A stretch of 64,000 bases of DNA from an uncultured Bacteroidales bacterium (GCA_903923925.1 CAIXZF010000039.1:1-64000), one strand, 5' to 3'; positions 17,562 through 26,260 are shown, numbered from the stretch's first letter. Numbers and translations are program-made. Notes: a model not told the origin generated them from the letters alone.

Positions 17562-18737
17562 TTGAATATTAATTATTTACCAAAAAAAATTATTTTTTCT
17601 GTTTTAGGTCTTTTTCTATTTGTTGCTTGCCAGAACACAAAATCCAGGCCAACCTCAACAGAAATTATCAAGGATACTTTAAAATCTGTCCATCAATTTA
17701 AAAGCATTGACAAAAATGCAAGCAGATTAAAGACCTATTTTGAAAAGCTCGCCCATAAAAGCGGATTTAGCGGAGCTGTTCTTATTGGACAGGATGGAAA
17801 AACTGTTTATAAGGATGCCTTTGGATTTGCCAATTTGCAAAATAAATCATTGCTGACCACTGCCACACCATTTCAACTTGCATCTGTATCAAAGCAATTT
17901 ACTTCGGCTTCGATTATGTTATTAAAGGAAAAAGGACTGTTAAATTACGAAGACAGTGTGCAAAAGTTTTTTCCTGATTTTCCTTATCATGGAATTAGTA
18001 TACGTTTATTGTTGGAACATCGTTCGGGCTTACCTAATTATATTTATTTCTGCGATAGCTATGTTAAGGATAAAGTTAAACCAATTAACAACGCATTTGC
18101 TATCTCATTAATGAAAGTGGTTAAACCACCAGTATATTTTCCGCCAGACAGAAGGTTTGACTACAGTAACACTGGATATATGATTCTTGCATCAATTGTT
18201 GAGAAGGTTTCAGGAGTGCCATTTGCATCATTTTTACATTCTAATATTTTCAAACCTTTGGGGATGAATGACACATACCTTGCCACGGAGGATGATCAAC
18301 GTAAACAAAGGTCAGCCTCAGGTTATTCAAGGGGAAGAAGGAGTGTTGGCACTACTTTTCTTGATGGTGTTATAGGTGACAAGGATATTTATTCTTCGGT
18401 TGAAGATCTGTTTAAATGGGACCAGGCCTTATATGATGGAAAATTATTAAAAGATCAAACTCTCAATGAAGCCTTTGAACCTAAGGGTAAAAAAGCAGAA
18501 GCAAGAGAAAACTACGGTTATGGGTGGAGAATGTTTTATTGGGGTGATGTAAAGGTTATATACCATGCAGGATGGTGGGAAGGGTTCCAGAGCCTTTTAA
18601 TCCGGATTCCTGAAGACAGGATTACTATAGCAGTGCTTAAAAACAGGCTTGTTTCTTCAGCTCCTGCAAAAGATTCAATCTTGCAAAGTCTTTACCCTCT
18701 TACAAAAAAGATTAATCAATCCGCTTCAAAACGATAG
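17562..18737 (+). CDS. serine beta-lactamase-like hydrolase, lipoprotein
   Basis: Class C beta-lactamase/penicillin-binding-protein fold, 391 residues. The start is TTG: it yields a lipoprotein signal with FVAC and lipidated Cys23, and there is no in-frame ATG before it. All three active-site motifs are present: SVSK (Ser108-Lys111), YSN (201-203) and HAG (335-337). Members are mostly peptidases or esterases rather than antibiotic-resistance enzymes, so resistance should not be assumed. The 3' end overlaps that of the branching enzyme gene on the other strand by 26 bp. Confidence 0.85.
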   Translation: MNINYLPKKIIFSVLGLFLFVACQNTKSRPTSTEIIKDTLKSVHQFKSIDKNASRLKTYFEKLAHKSGFSGAVLIGQDGKTVYKDAFGFANLQNKSLLTTATPFQLASVSKQFTSASIMLLKEKGLLNYEDSVQKFFPDFPYHGISIRLLLEHRSGLPNYIYFCDSYVKDKVKPINNAFAISLMKVVKPPVYFPPDRRFDYSNTGYMILASIVEKVSGVPFASFLHSNIFKPLGMNDTYLATEDDQRKQRSASGYSRGRRSVGTTFLDGVIGDKDIYSSVEDLFKWDQALYDGKLLKDQTLNEAFEPKGKKAEARENYGYGWRMFYWGDVKVIYHAGWWEGFQSLLIRIPEDRITIAVLKNRLVSSAPAKDSILQSLYPLTKKINQSASKR

Positions 18738-20739
18738 CAGTACGATTTGTGTTGTAGATTTTCAACAGGTTGATATTCCGTCCGGAATCGTAAGTAGAGA
18801 AATAGTCGATAGTTTCATCAATCCTGGCTAAACCGCCAAATTCGGCATTGTCGGTATTTAGAATAATGCGATATTTACCCGGATTATTAACAAAGAATTC
18901 ATACTCAGGAATTGCATTAACAGGGTGAAAGTTAAAAACAAAAACAAGATCTGATTTTGCAAAGACCAGCGTTTTATTTTCCTCATCTGCATTGAGTTGT
19001 TGAGCAAAATTATCGCTAAGAAGATTGTATTTCCCGGCGAGTTTGATCATCGCAATATCAAAATCCTGAAGGAAAAAATAGCGTAATTGATTATCATCAG
19101 CTAATGACCATTGTCGACGGGCATGTTTATAACTCCATTCATTGCCCTCTCTTGGGAAATCTATCCATTCAGGATGTCCGAATTCATTGCCCATGAAGTT
19201 CAGGTAGGCTTGTCCGCCAAGTGCAATTGTAATCAACCGTATCATTTTATGAAGCGCAATTCCTCTTTCAACAACAAGTGTGGTATCATTAACTGACATA
19301 TGAAAGTACATATCCTTATCCATAAGTCTGAAAGCAATTGTTTTATCACCAACAAGTGCCTGGTCGTGAGATTCGCAATATGCGATTGTTTTTACATAGG
19401 GGAGGCGGTCGTTTAGCACATGCCAGATTTCCTCGATACTCCAGTCTTCATCTTTCTGGTCCTCAAGAAGTTTGATCCAAAAGTCCGGAATACCCATTCC
19501 AAGACGGTAATCAAATCCAATACCACCGTCATTAACAGGTGCACACAAACCCGGCATACCTGTTACATCCTCAGCTATGGTAATGCAATGCTTATTAATC
19601 GAGTGCACCAATTGATTAGCTAACTGAAGGTAGGTAATTGCATCGTATTCAACTCCAAGTGTAAAGTACTTATTTCTGTCATCAATCGGTTCATTGCCAT
19701 GGTGGTAATACATCATAGATCCAACACCATCGAAGCGGAATCCATCAAAATGGAATTCCTTCATCCAGTATTTCAGGTTCGAAAGAAGGAATCTAAGTAC
19801 TTCTCGTTTACCATAGTCGAAAAGCTTCGAATCCCATTGTGGATGAAGGCCTCTGTCGCCGGAATGAAAGTACTGACAGTCTGACCCGTCAAATTCATTA
19901 AGACCTTCGAGAATATTTTTTACAGTATGGGAATGAACAACATCCATAATGACGGCTATTCCCATTTTATGGGCTTCCCGAATAAGGTCTTTTAGTTCCT
20001 CTGGTGTGCCAAATCGAGAAGATGGTGCAAAAAAATTACTTACATGATATCCAAATGAGCCATAATAAGGATGTTCCATTATAGCCATTAGCTGGATCGC
20101 ATTGTAACCAAGATTTTTAATTCTCGGCAGGATATTTTCGCTAAACTCCTTGTAAGTTCCGGTTCCTTCTTTTTCCTGAGCCATTCCAACGTGACTTTCA
20201 TAAATAAAAAGGGGATCCGATAATTTTAATTTGAAATTATCCTGTTGCCAGTCGTATTTACCTGGAATCCAGACCTGCCCGGTAAAATTTTTAGTTTCAT
20301 CATCTTGTTCAACTCTTTTTATATATGCAGGAATACGTTCGCGAATACCTGCGGGAGAATTTACCAGAACTTTTACTTTGCTGCCATGTGTAAAACTGTC
20401 TTTATATGTTTTTTCGTCCAGAAAGATCTCCCATACACCGTAGTTGTTTTTTACCATTGGATGTGTAAATCGCCGCCAGCCATTGAAATCACCAAAAAGG
20501 AAAAGTTCGGATGCCAGGGGTGCCCATTCACGGTAGGTCCAGCCTTTGCGTGCTGAATCGTAATTTATTCCAAAGTAGTTATATCCATCGGCAAATTTCA
20601 GGAGACTTCCGTGGTCATGTTCAATTTCCAGCAAACGATCATTAAATCGATTGAAGCGGTTTTCGATATCTCCGGCATTCGGTTCAAGCCAGGGATCAAG
20701 TTTTATTAGTTTTAATGTTTTAGACATAATAGCAGGCAA
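18712..20739 (-). CDS. glgB: 1,4-alpha-glucan branching enzyme (GH13)
   Basis: Makes alpha-1,6 branches in glycogen. The 675-residue protein has an N-terminal CBM48-like domain (about 60-160) and a GH13 barrel with DVVHSH (266-271), nucleophile Asp337 in GFRFDGV, acid/base Glu390 in IAEDV and the ESHDQ motif, then a C-terminal beta domain. The shape is closer to eukaryotic GBE1 than to E. coli GlgB, as is common in Bacteroidota. A second in-frame ATG (codon 5, at 20727) is a plausible start. No other glycogen gene is adjacent. Confidence 0.92.
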   Translation of the reverse strand: MPAIMSKTLKLIKLDPWLEPNAGDIENRFNRFNDRLLEIEHDHGSLLKFADGYNYFGINYDSARKGWTYREWAPLASELFLFGDFNGWRRFTHPMVKNNYGVWEIFLDEKTYKDSFTHGSKVKVLVNSPAGIRERIPAYIKRVEQDDETKNFTGQVWIPGKYDWQQDNFKLKLSDPLFIYESHVGMAQEKEGTGTYKEFSENILPRIKNLGYNAIQLMAIMEHPYYGSFGYHVSNFFAPSSRFGTPEELKDLIREAHKMGIAVIMDVVHSHTVKNILEGLNEFDGSDCQYFHSGDRGLHPQWDSKLFDYGKREVLRFLLSNLKYWMKEFHFDGFRFDGVGSMMYYHHGNEPIDDRNKYFTLGVEYDAITYLQLANQLVHSINKHCITIAEDVTGMPGLCAPVNDGGIGFDYRLGMGIPDFWIKLLEDQKDEDWSIEEIWHVLNDRLPYVKTIAYCESHDQALVGDKTIAFRLMDKDMYFHMSVNDTTLVVERGIALHKMIRLITIALGGQAYLNFMGNEFGHPEWIDFPREGNEWSYKHARRQWSLADDNQLRYFFLQDFDIAMIKLAGKYNLLSDNFAQQLNADEENKTLVFAKSDLVFVFNFHPVNAIPEYEFFVNNPGKYRIILNTDNAEFGGLARIDETIDYFSTYDSGRNINLLKIYNTNRTAIVLKRID

Positions 20740-20886
20740 TTATCTAACGAATGTAATCAGAATTGGCGAAAAAGGCAAATTTTTGATTACACAATCTTAA
20801 TTCACACGAGATCAATAATAAATGATTAATTTTATGTTAATATGAAACTGGAAATAATGAATAGGGACGGATTATGGCCTCTGCAT

Positions 20887-20916
20887 TTGGATGTGAAAAA
20901 TAAATTTGTATTTTTG
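20887..20916 (+). promoter_or_regulatory. tRNA promoter, TTG-N19-TATTTTTG
   Basis: TTG at 20887-20889 and TATTTTTG at 20909-20916 are separated by 19 bp, an exact match to the Bacteroidota housekeeping promoter. The -7 box ends 13 bp before the tRNA. This is the best promoter in the window. Confidence 0.8.
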
Positions 20917-20929
20917 CACCCTCAAAAAT

Positions 20930-21003
20930 GGCGTGGTAGCTCAGTTGGTTAGAGCGTCGGATTCATAACCCGGAGGTCACGAGTTCAACTCTCGTCCACG
21001 CTA
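20930..21003 (+). tRNA. tRNA with CAT anticodon (Met, elongator; Ile-CAT not excluded)
   Basis: A 74-nt cloverleaf: acceptor GGCGTGG/CCACGCT (first pair G-U), D stem GCTC/GAGC, anticodon loop TTCATAA (20962-20968), 5-nt variable loop and T arm ACGAG/CTCGT with TTCAACT loop. The 3' CCA is not encoded. The closing pair of the anticodon stem (20961 and 20969) is A-C, a mismatch. It is not the initiator, since the acceptor starts with a paired base. A CAT anticodon can be methionine or lysidine-modified isoleucine; I favour Met. Confidence 0.9.
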
Positions 21004-21015
21004 CAAAGTAAAAAT

Positions 21016-21055
21016 AAGCCCTTGCAAACTAATTATTTGCAGGGGCTTTTCCTTT
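21016..21055 (+). terminator. terminator of the tRNA transcript
   Basis: AAGCCCTTGCAAA (21016-21028) pairs with TTTGCAGGGGCTT (21036-21048) over 13 bp with one G-U, closed by a 7-nt loop and followed by TTTTCCTTT. It begins 12 bp after the tRNA. Confidence 0.88.
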
Positions 21056-21113
21056 AGAATCAGTGTAAAACTAATTCTAGTTCCAGAAATAAAAATTATA
21101 TTTTAGAAAATAC

Positions 21114-21144
21114 TTGCATTGAGTAGTAATATGTAGTATCTTTA
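21114..21144 (+). promoter_or_regulatory. promoter of a probable small RNA
   Basis: TTG at 21114-21116, a 20-bp spacer, then TATCTTTA at 21137-21144, a one-mismatch fit to TAnnTTTG. Transcription would begin at about 21149, just at the first hairpin. Confidence 0.5.
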
Positions 21145-21148
21145 GTTC

Positions 21149-21240
21149 TTAATGCAAAGAGGTTTTGCATTGAAAGCTTTCTTACCTCCGAATGTTTGCT
21201 GAGAAGCAGACTGTCGGAGGTCTTTTTATAATATTTTTTT
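21149..21240 (+). ncRNA. probable 75-90 nt small RNA or attenuator leader
   Basis: Two hairpins follow the promoter-like sequence. The first is AATGCAAA (21151-21158) with TTTGCATT (21164-21171). The second is ACCTCCGA (21184-21191) with TCGGAGGT (21214-21221), enclosing an inner stem GTTTGC/GCAGAC; a long T-rich tail follows it. The whole fits a short independent transcript ending at its own terminator. As the phosphoesterase gene begins 49 bp later, it could instead be a leader that attenuates that gene. No Rfam family was recognised. Confidence 0.5.
21184..21240 (+). terminator. bipartite terminator hairpin
   Basis: An outer 8-bp perfect stem (ACCTCCGA/TCGGAGGT), a symmetric 2-nt internal loop, an inner 6-bp stem and a 6-nt loop, then CTTTTTATAATATTTTTTT. 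It ends the probable small RNA and stands before the phosphoesterase gene. Confidence 0.75.
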
Positions 21241-21289
21241 TGTATAAAATTCAAACCTTGATGGTTGCTCACTTCCAAATCTTCAGGAT

Positions 21290-22237
21290 ATGTACAGATT
21301 TATAGATGATTATGAAACAAGGAAAGAGAAGCATTTAATTTGGGCATCTACCCGTTCTGTCTTGGAAAATATTGGGTTTTTACGAAATAAAAACGGAAAA
21401 AAAAGCCGAAGTCACTGGAATTTGTTTGTTCGATTGTTGAATATTTTTGGATTTGTATTGAAAATAACAGGGTATTACAGAAAAGGTTATGGTAATGCTA
21501 AAACTATTCAAATTGCTGAAATTACCTTAGAATATCCGAATCTTCCTGAAGCTTTTGATGGATTCAGAGTTATGCACTTATCTGATTTACACATTGATAG
21601 CATTCCAGGATTCGCATCGATTTTAGCAAAAAAAATTAAATACCTGAAGTTTGATTTGTGCTTTCTGACAGGCGATTATCGAAAAGATATCTCTGGGAGC
21701 ATTGGTCATATCCTTAAACCATTAAAAATACTTTCCTGTTACATCAAGGCTCCGTACGGAAGTTTTGCCGTTTTGGGCAATCACGATACCTTTTTAATGG
21801 CTCAGTATGCAAGTGAAACAGGCTTTGAGCTTTTAATCAATGAATCTGTTGAGATAGAAAAGGACGGACAGAAGATCCTTGTTACGGGCACTGATGATCC
21901 CTTTAACTATTATACTGAACAAGCAATGCTGTGCCTGGAAACCAGAGGATATGATTTTAAAATTGCCCTGGTTCATACTTCTGAATTAGCTAAAATAGCT
22001 TCAGCAAATAACTATAACCTTTATTTATGTGGACACACTCATGGTGGTCAGATATGCTTAAAGGAAGGCTTCCCCTTGGTAAGTCATCAGTTTGAGGGAA
22101 AAAAATTCAATCAGGGGCTATGGAAAATAGGGAAGATGACTGGGTATACATCAAGAGGAGCAGGGGTAAGCGGAATGCCGGTTCGTTTTAACTGCCCCGC
22201 TGAAGTTACTATTATTACCTTGTCAAAAATGCAGTAA
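21290..22237 (+). CDS. metallophosphoesterase, YkuE-like
   Basis: Binuclear-metal phosphoesterase, 315 residues. Calcineurin-type motifs occur in order: HLSDLHID (Asp99, His101), LTGDY (Asp129), LGNHD (162-166) and GHTHGGQI near residue 247. A hydrophobic stretch at about 45-62 suggests membrane attachment before the catalytic domain, as in YkuE-type proteins, some of which are thought to act on lipid or cell-wall phosphates. The substrate here is unknown. The gene converges on uvrA with a 5-bp gap. Confidence 0.82.
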   Translation: MYRFIDDYETRKEKHLIWASTRSVLENIGFLRNKNGKKSRSHWNLFVRLLNIFGFVLKITGYYRKGYGNAKTIQIAEITLEYPNLPEAFDGFRVMHLSDLHIDSIPGFASILAKKIKYLKFDLCFLTGDYRKDISGSIGHILKPLKILSCYIKAPYGSFAVLGNHDTFLMAQYASETGFELLINESVEIEKDGQKILVTGTDDPFNYYTEQAMLCLETRGYDFKIALVHTSELAKIASANNYNLYLCGHTHGGQICLKEGFPLVSHQFEGKKFNQGLWKIGKMTGYTSRGAGVSGMPVRFNCPAEVTIITLSKMQ

Positions 22238-22242
22238 TTTTC

Positions 22243-25080
22243 TCAGGATTTATTTGAGATAATCTTCTCAAGGAAAACGGCTGTTTCAGAATTATTAATT
22301 TTTACTAAACCTTCCGGAGTCCCTTCAAAAATGATTTCACCTCCATGTTCGCCACCATCCGGGCCCAGTTCGATAATCCAATCGGCACATTTGATGACTT
22401 CAAGATTATGTTCAATTACGATAACGGTATGACCTTTTTCAATCAGTGCATCGAAAGCCAGGAGTAATTTATGGATATCATGAAAATGAAGACCAGTTGT
22501 TGGCTCGTCAAAAATGAACATAGTAGGTTTATCAGATATTCCTTTTGAAAGGAAAAATGCCAGTTTGATGCGCTGAGCCTCTCCACCGCTAAGTGTACTG
22601 CTCGACTGTCCAAGTTTGAGATAGCCGAGTCCAACATCCTGCAGGGGTTTTAGTTTTTCAACAATCTTTTTTTCTGTGTTTGTAGGTTTTTTCGGAAGAG
22701 AAAAAAACTCAATTGCCTCATCAATAGTTAGGTACAGAATGTCGCTGATACTTTTTTCATTGATTTTAACATCCAGGACTTCATCTTTGAAACGCTTCCC
22801 TCCGCAACTTTCGCAAACAAGGCTAATATCTGCCATGAATTGCATTTCGATTTTTACAATTCCTTCGCCCTCACATTCTTCACAACGTCCACCTTCAATA
22901 TTGAATGAGAAATATCCGGGTTTGTAATTTCTTGTTTTTGCCAAAGGATGATCGGCAAAAAGCGCACGGATTTCATCATAAGCTTTTACATAAGTAGCAG
23001 GATTTGAACGTGTTGATCTTCCAATTGGATTCTGATCGACCATTTCAACATCCGAAACCCGATACATGTCGCCGCTTAATCTGTCAAAGCGCCCGGTTTT
23101 ATCGCCATAGCCTCCATAATGTTTCTTTAAGGCTGTATATAGAATCTTTTTAACCAGGGAGGTTTTGCCTGAACCGCTCACTCCAGAAACTACAGTTAAA
23201 ACTTTTAAGGGAAACCTGACATTTAAATTTTTGAGATTATTTTCTGCTGCACCATGCACTGAAATGAACTCTTTCCATTTTCTGCGATTCAGTGGAGTTT
23301 CGATTTCAAGACTTTTATTCAGGTACTTTGAAGTGAGGCTTTTATCATCTTTAAGTATTTCAGAAATGCTACCTGAGAATACGAGTTCTCCACCATGACT
23401 GCCAGCTAGCGGACCAATGTCAAGGATATGATCTGCAGCGCGCATAATTTCTTCATCGTGTTCAACAACTATAACAGTATTGCCAATATCACGGAGTTGT
23501 TTCAGCACTTTAATTAACCTGTGAGTATCTCTGGGATGAAGTCCGATTGAAGGTTCGTCAAGAATATACATTGATCCGACAAGGCTGCTGCCCAGGGAAG
23601 TTGCAAGATTGATTCGCTGAGATTCGCCACCTGAGAGTGAGGAGGATAAGCGGTTAAGTGTGAGGTAACCAAGACCGACATCACATAAAAAGTTAAGTCG
23701 GGAAGTAATTTCTGTTATCAACCTTCTGGCTACTTTCTGGTCATGAGGATTCAGGTTTATTACGGCAAAAAGCTCAAGAAGTTTATCAATAGGCATCAGA
23801 ACAAGTTCCCTCATGGATTTTCCTGAAACCAGAACATAATTTGCATCCAATCTCAGCCTTGTGCCAGCACAATCAGGACAAACAGTTTTACCCCTGTAAC
23901 GAGAAAGCATTACACGATATTGGATTTTATAGGTTTGTTCCTCTATGTGCTTAAAGAACTCATCTATACCAGTAATTTGTTTATTCCCTTTCCATAAGAG
24001 CTTTTTCTGAGCCTCATTCAACTCAAAATAAGGTTTATGTATCGGGAAATCAAATTTATATGCATTGATAATAAAGTTGTCCTTGTATTCACTCATTTTT
24101 TCACCCCGCCAGCAGGCAATGCAATCTTCGTAAACAGAAAGACTTTTATTTGGAACCACCAGGTCTTCGTCGATTCCAATCACAGAGCCAAAACCTTCAC
24201 AGGTTTTGCAAGCACCGTAAGGATTGTTGAAGCTGAAAAGGTTAACAGAAGGTTCTTCAAAGCTTATTCCATCTGCTTCAAATCTGTTGCTAAATGATTT
24301 TTCACTTTTTTCATCATCATTTCCAATAATTTCGAGTTTGCAAATTCCTTCACCTTCAAAAAATGCTGTCTGAACGGAGTCTGCAATTCTACCTGACAGA
24401 TCAGGGTCGAGTTTATCGAGAGCAAATCGATCGATCACAATTTTACAATCATCACATAAACAATCAGTCAACTGGCTATTTAATACATCTTCAATTCTTT
24501 GCAGTTCACCTTTAATAAGAATTCTGCTAAATCCCTGTTGGAGTACGACAGAAAGTTGTTCAGTAACTGTTCTTCCATTTTTTAGGATAAGAGGAGAAAA
24601 AATAGAAACTTTAACCAGGGCCGGCAGGTTTAAAATGTAATCGGTAACAATTCCGACAGTATCTCTTTGAACAATTTCTCCTGAAACGGGGGAGTAGGTT
24701 TTACCTATTCTTGCGAAAAGCAGTTTAAAGTATTCATAAATTTCGGTAGATGTCCCCACTGTTGACCGGGGATTCCTGCTATTCACCTTTTGTTCAATTG
24801 CAATTGCCGGGGAAATTCCTTTGATGTAATCCACTTCAGGTTTGTTCATACGTCCAAGGAACTGTCTGGCGTAGGAGCTGAGGCTTTCAACATATCGGCG
24901 CTGCCCTTCGGCATATATAGTATCGAATGCAAGAGAGGATTTTCCTGATCCGGACAGTCCGGTTATCACAACAAGTTTGTTCCTGGGTATTGCGAGATCG
25001 ATGTTTTTTAGGTTGTGGACCCTGGCACCTTTAACGATAATGAACTTTTTAGGGTCGAGTTTTGTTACATCTACAAGCAT
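22243..25080 (-). CDS. uvrA: excinuclease ABC subunit A
   Basis: Damage-recognition ATPase of nucleotide excision repair. Two ABC ATPase modules are present (first Walker A GLSGSGKSS at residues 41-49; the second GVSGSGKTS in the C-terminal half). Zinc-binding CxxC pairs occur in CKTCEGFG, CPDCAG and CEECEGEG with CESCGG. I place the start at 25080, giving 945 residues, because a TAATTTTG -7 box lies at 25099-25106; the longer frame from 25101 would begin at or before the expected transcription start. Both abcATPase signatures (LSGGESQR, LSGGEAQR) are intact. Confidence 0.95.
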   Translation of the reverse strand: MLVDVTKLDPKKFIIVKGARVHNLKNIDLAIPRNKLVVITGLSGSGKSSLAFDTIYAEGQRRYVESLSSYARQFLGRMNKPEVDYIKGISPAIAIEQKVNSRNPRSTVGTSTEIYEYFKLLFARIGKTYSPVSGEIVQRDTVGIVTDYILNLPALVKVSIFSPLILKNGRTVTEQLSVVLQQGFSRILIKGELQRIEDVLNSQLTDCLCDDCKIVIDRFALDKLDPDLSGRIADSVQTAFFEGEGICKLEIIGNDDEKSEKSFSNRFEADGISFEEPSVNLFSFNNPYGACKTCEGFGSVIGIDEDLVVPNKSLSVYEDCIACWRGEKMSEYKDNFIINAYKFDFPIHKPYFELNEAQKKLLWKGNKQITGIDEFFKHIEEQTYKIQYRVMLSRYRGKTVCPDCAGTRLRLDANYVLVSGKSMRELVLMPIDKLLELFAVINLNPHDQKVARRLITEITSRLNFLCDVGLGYLTLNRLSSSLSGGESQRINLATSLGSSLVGSMYILDEPSIGLHPRDTHRLIKVLKQLRDIGNTVIVVEHDEEIMRAADHILDIGPLAGSHGGELVFSGSISEILKDDKSLTSKYLNKSLEIETPLNRRKWKEFISVHGAAENNLKNLNVRFPLKVLTVVSGVSGSGKTSLVKKILYTALKKHYGGYGDKTGRFDRLSGDMYRVSDVEMVDQNPIGRSTRSNPATYVKAYDEIRALFADHPLAKTRNYKPGYFSFNIEGGRCEECEGEGIVKIEMQFMADISLVCESCGGKRFKDEVLDVKINEKSISDILYLTIDEAIEFFSLPKKPTNTEKKIVEKLKPLQDVGLGYLKLGQSSSTLSGGEAQRIKLAFFLSKGISDKPTMFIFDEPTTGLHFHDIHKLLLAFDALIEKGHTVIVIEHNLEVIKCADWIIELGPDGGEHGGEIIFEGTPEGLVKINNSETAVFLEKIISNKS

Positions 25081-25098
25081 TTTGAAAATTTTTCTGCA

Positions 25099-25106
25099 CA
25101 AAATTA
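25099..25106 (-). promoter_or_regulatory. candidate -7 element of uvrA
   Basis: Minus-strand TAATTTTG matches TAnnTTTG and leads to a leader of about 15 nt before the ATG at 25080. No TTG at 19-21 bp spacing. Confidence 0.4.
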
Positions 25107-25168
25107 GCGTAAAACTTGCAATCTGTAATTTAGTTGCTTATTTTTGCTCTGCATTTGTGATAGAAAAC

Positions 25169-25176
25169 TACATTTG
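25169..25176 (+). promoter_or_regulatory. candidate -7 element of the ECF sigma gene
   Basis: TACATTTG on the plus strand matches TAnnTTTG about 100 bp before the sigma factor ATG. The nearest TTG is 22 bp upstream, so the fit is only partial. Confidence 0.3.
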
Positions 25177-25275
25177 CAATTCATAATAGTCACATATTAA
25201 CCTACAGGAGAGTCGCTATCGAATAAATTCTACCCTTTCAATTAATTACGTTTAACTAAACAAAAAGGGGGTAGT

Positions 25276-25863
25276 ATGAGTTCCCATTCCATGACTGATC
25301 AGGAATTGATCAACAAATATCTGAACGGTAGCGAATCTTGTCTCGAAAAACTTATTAGCCGTCATCAAAGCAGGATATTCGCGTATATCCTAATGACTGT
25401 TAAAGACAAGGCACTTGCTGATGACATTTTTCAGGATACGTTTATTAAAGTAATCAACACTTTGCGTGGGGGAACCTACAAGGAGGAAGGCAAATTCATT
25501 CAATGGGCGATGAGGATTGCGCATAATCTGATTATTGACCATTTCCGCAAGGCTAAAAGAATTCCTGTTATTGATGTGAAGGATAATGATTTTGACATTT
25601 TCAATACAATAAAGTACACTGATGATTCTGTTGAACATCAGATGATTATGGATCAGATTTATGAAGATGTACGGAAGATGATTGAATTTTTACCACCAGA
25701 ACAGAAAGAAGTACTTTTAATGCGGGCATATCAGGACATGAGTTTCAAGGATATTGCGGAGCAGACCGAAGTGAGTATAAACACAGCTCTGGGAAGAATG
25801 CGTTATGCTTTGATTAATCTCAGGAAACTGGCAATTGAGAAAGATATTATTTTAACTGTATAA
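25276..25863 (+). CDS. ECF-type sigma-70 family RNA polymerase sigma factor
   Basis: 195 residues with sigma region 2 at about 21-95 (DDIFQDTFIKVINTL for -10 recognition and core binding) and region 4 at about 139-184 (LPPEQKEVLLMRA, then the helix-turn-helix MSFKDIAEQTEVSINTALGR). Regions 1 and 3 are absent, as in ECF factors. No anti-sigma factor is recognisable next to it; the next gene encodes a 64-residue protein. Control may be transcriptional or by a distant partner. A GGGGGT run just before the ATG is the nearest thing to a ribosome-binding site here. Confidence 0.92.
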   Translation: MSSHSMTDQELINKYLNGSESCLEKLISRHQSRIFAYILMTVKDKALADDIFQDTFIKVINTLRGGTYKEEGKFIQWAMRIAHNLIIDHFRKAKRIPVIDVKDNDFDIFNTIKYTDDSVEHQMIMDQIYEDVRKMIEFLPPEQKEVLLMRAYQDMSFKDIAEQTEVSINTALGRMRYALINLRKLAIEKDIILTV

Positions 25864-25924
25864 ATTAGTTCAGGGGTAAAATATCAGGATTATTATTTCG
25901 TTTAAGATGCATAGTAAAACCTAA

Positions 25925-26119
25925 ATGTATTCTATGAACGAAAACTTTACACCTGAATTTTCTTATGATTCTGATCTACAAACTACTAATAATGAGGAAG
26001 TTGAAAAAATGAAAGCCAGGCCTTCAGATTGGGTAATCCGAAATATCCTGAGTTATTCCGCCTCATTGTTAATTGTAAAAACAGCTGTTGGAGATAAATT
26101 TTCAATGGTGTTGAATTAA
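25925..26119 (+). CDS. small protein downstream of the ECF sigma factor, function unknown
   Basis: 64 residues (61 if the second Met at 25934 is used). The first half is acidic and polar, the second a weakly amphipathic stretch (WVIRNILSYSASLLIVKTAV). There is no signal peptide or known domain. It lies 61 bp after the sigma gene and is followed directly by a strong terminator, so it is the likely last gene of a sigma operon. A role in controlling the sigma factor is possible but unproven. Confidence 0.6.
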   Translation: MYSMNENFTPEFSYDSDLQTTNNEEVEKMKARPSDWVIRNILSYSASLLIVKTAVGDKFSMVLN

Positions 26120-26136
26120 AAGAATCAAAAAAAGGG

Positions 26137-26170
26137 AAAGGCTGGTTTCGAAAGAAACCGGCCTTTTTTA
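26137..26170 (+). terminator. rho-independent terminator after the sigma operon
   Basis: AAAGGCTGGTTTC (26137-26149) pairs with GAAACCGGCCTTT (26154-26166), 13 bp with one G-U, closed by a GAAA tetraloop and followed by further T residues. Its A-run/T-run symmetry means it could work in both directions. Confidence 0.92.
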
Positions 26171-26260
26171 ATGTGGAAATGTATCAGTTTAGTAATTAAC
26201 CAGTCATGCAATTATTATTTTAGTATATTAGTTGACCAATGTATTTCCTGAATTTGTGGT

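Noticed and set aside
17562..18737. Calling the serine hydrolase an antibiotic-resistance beta-lactamase
   Set aside because: The SxxK/YxN/HxG fold is shared by many esterases and peptidases; lipoprotein form and context give no support for resistance.
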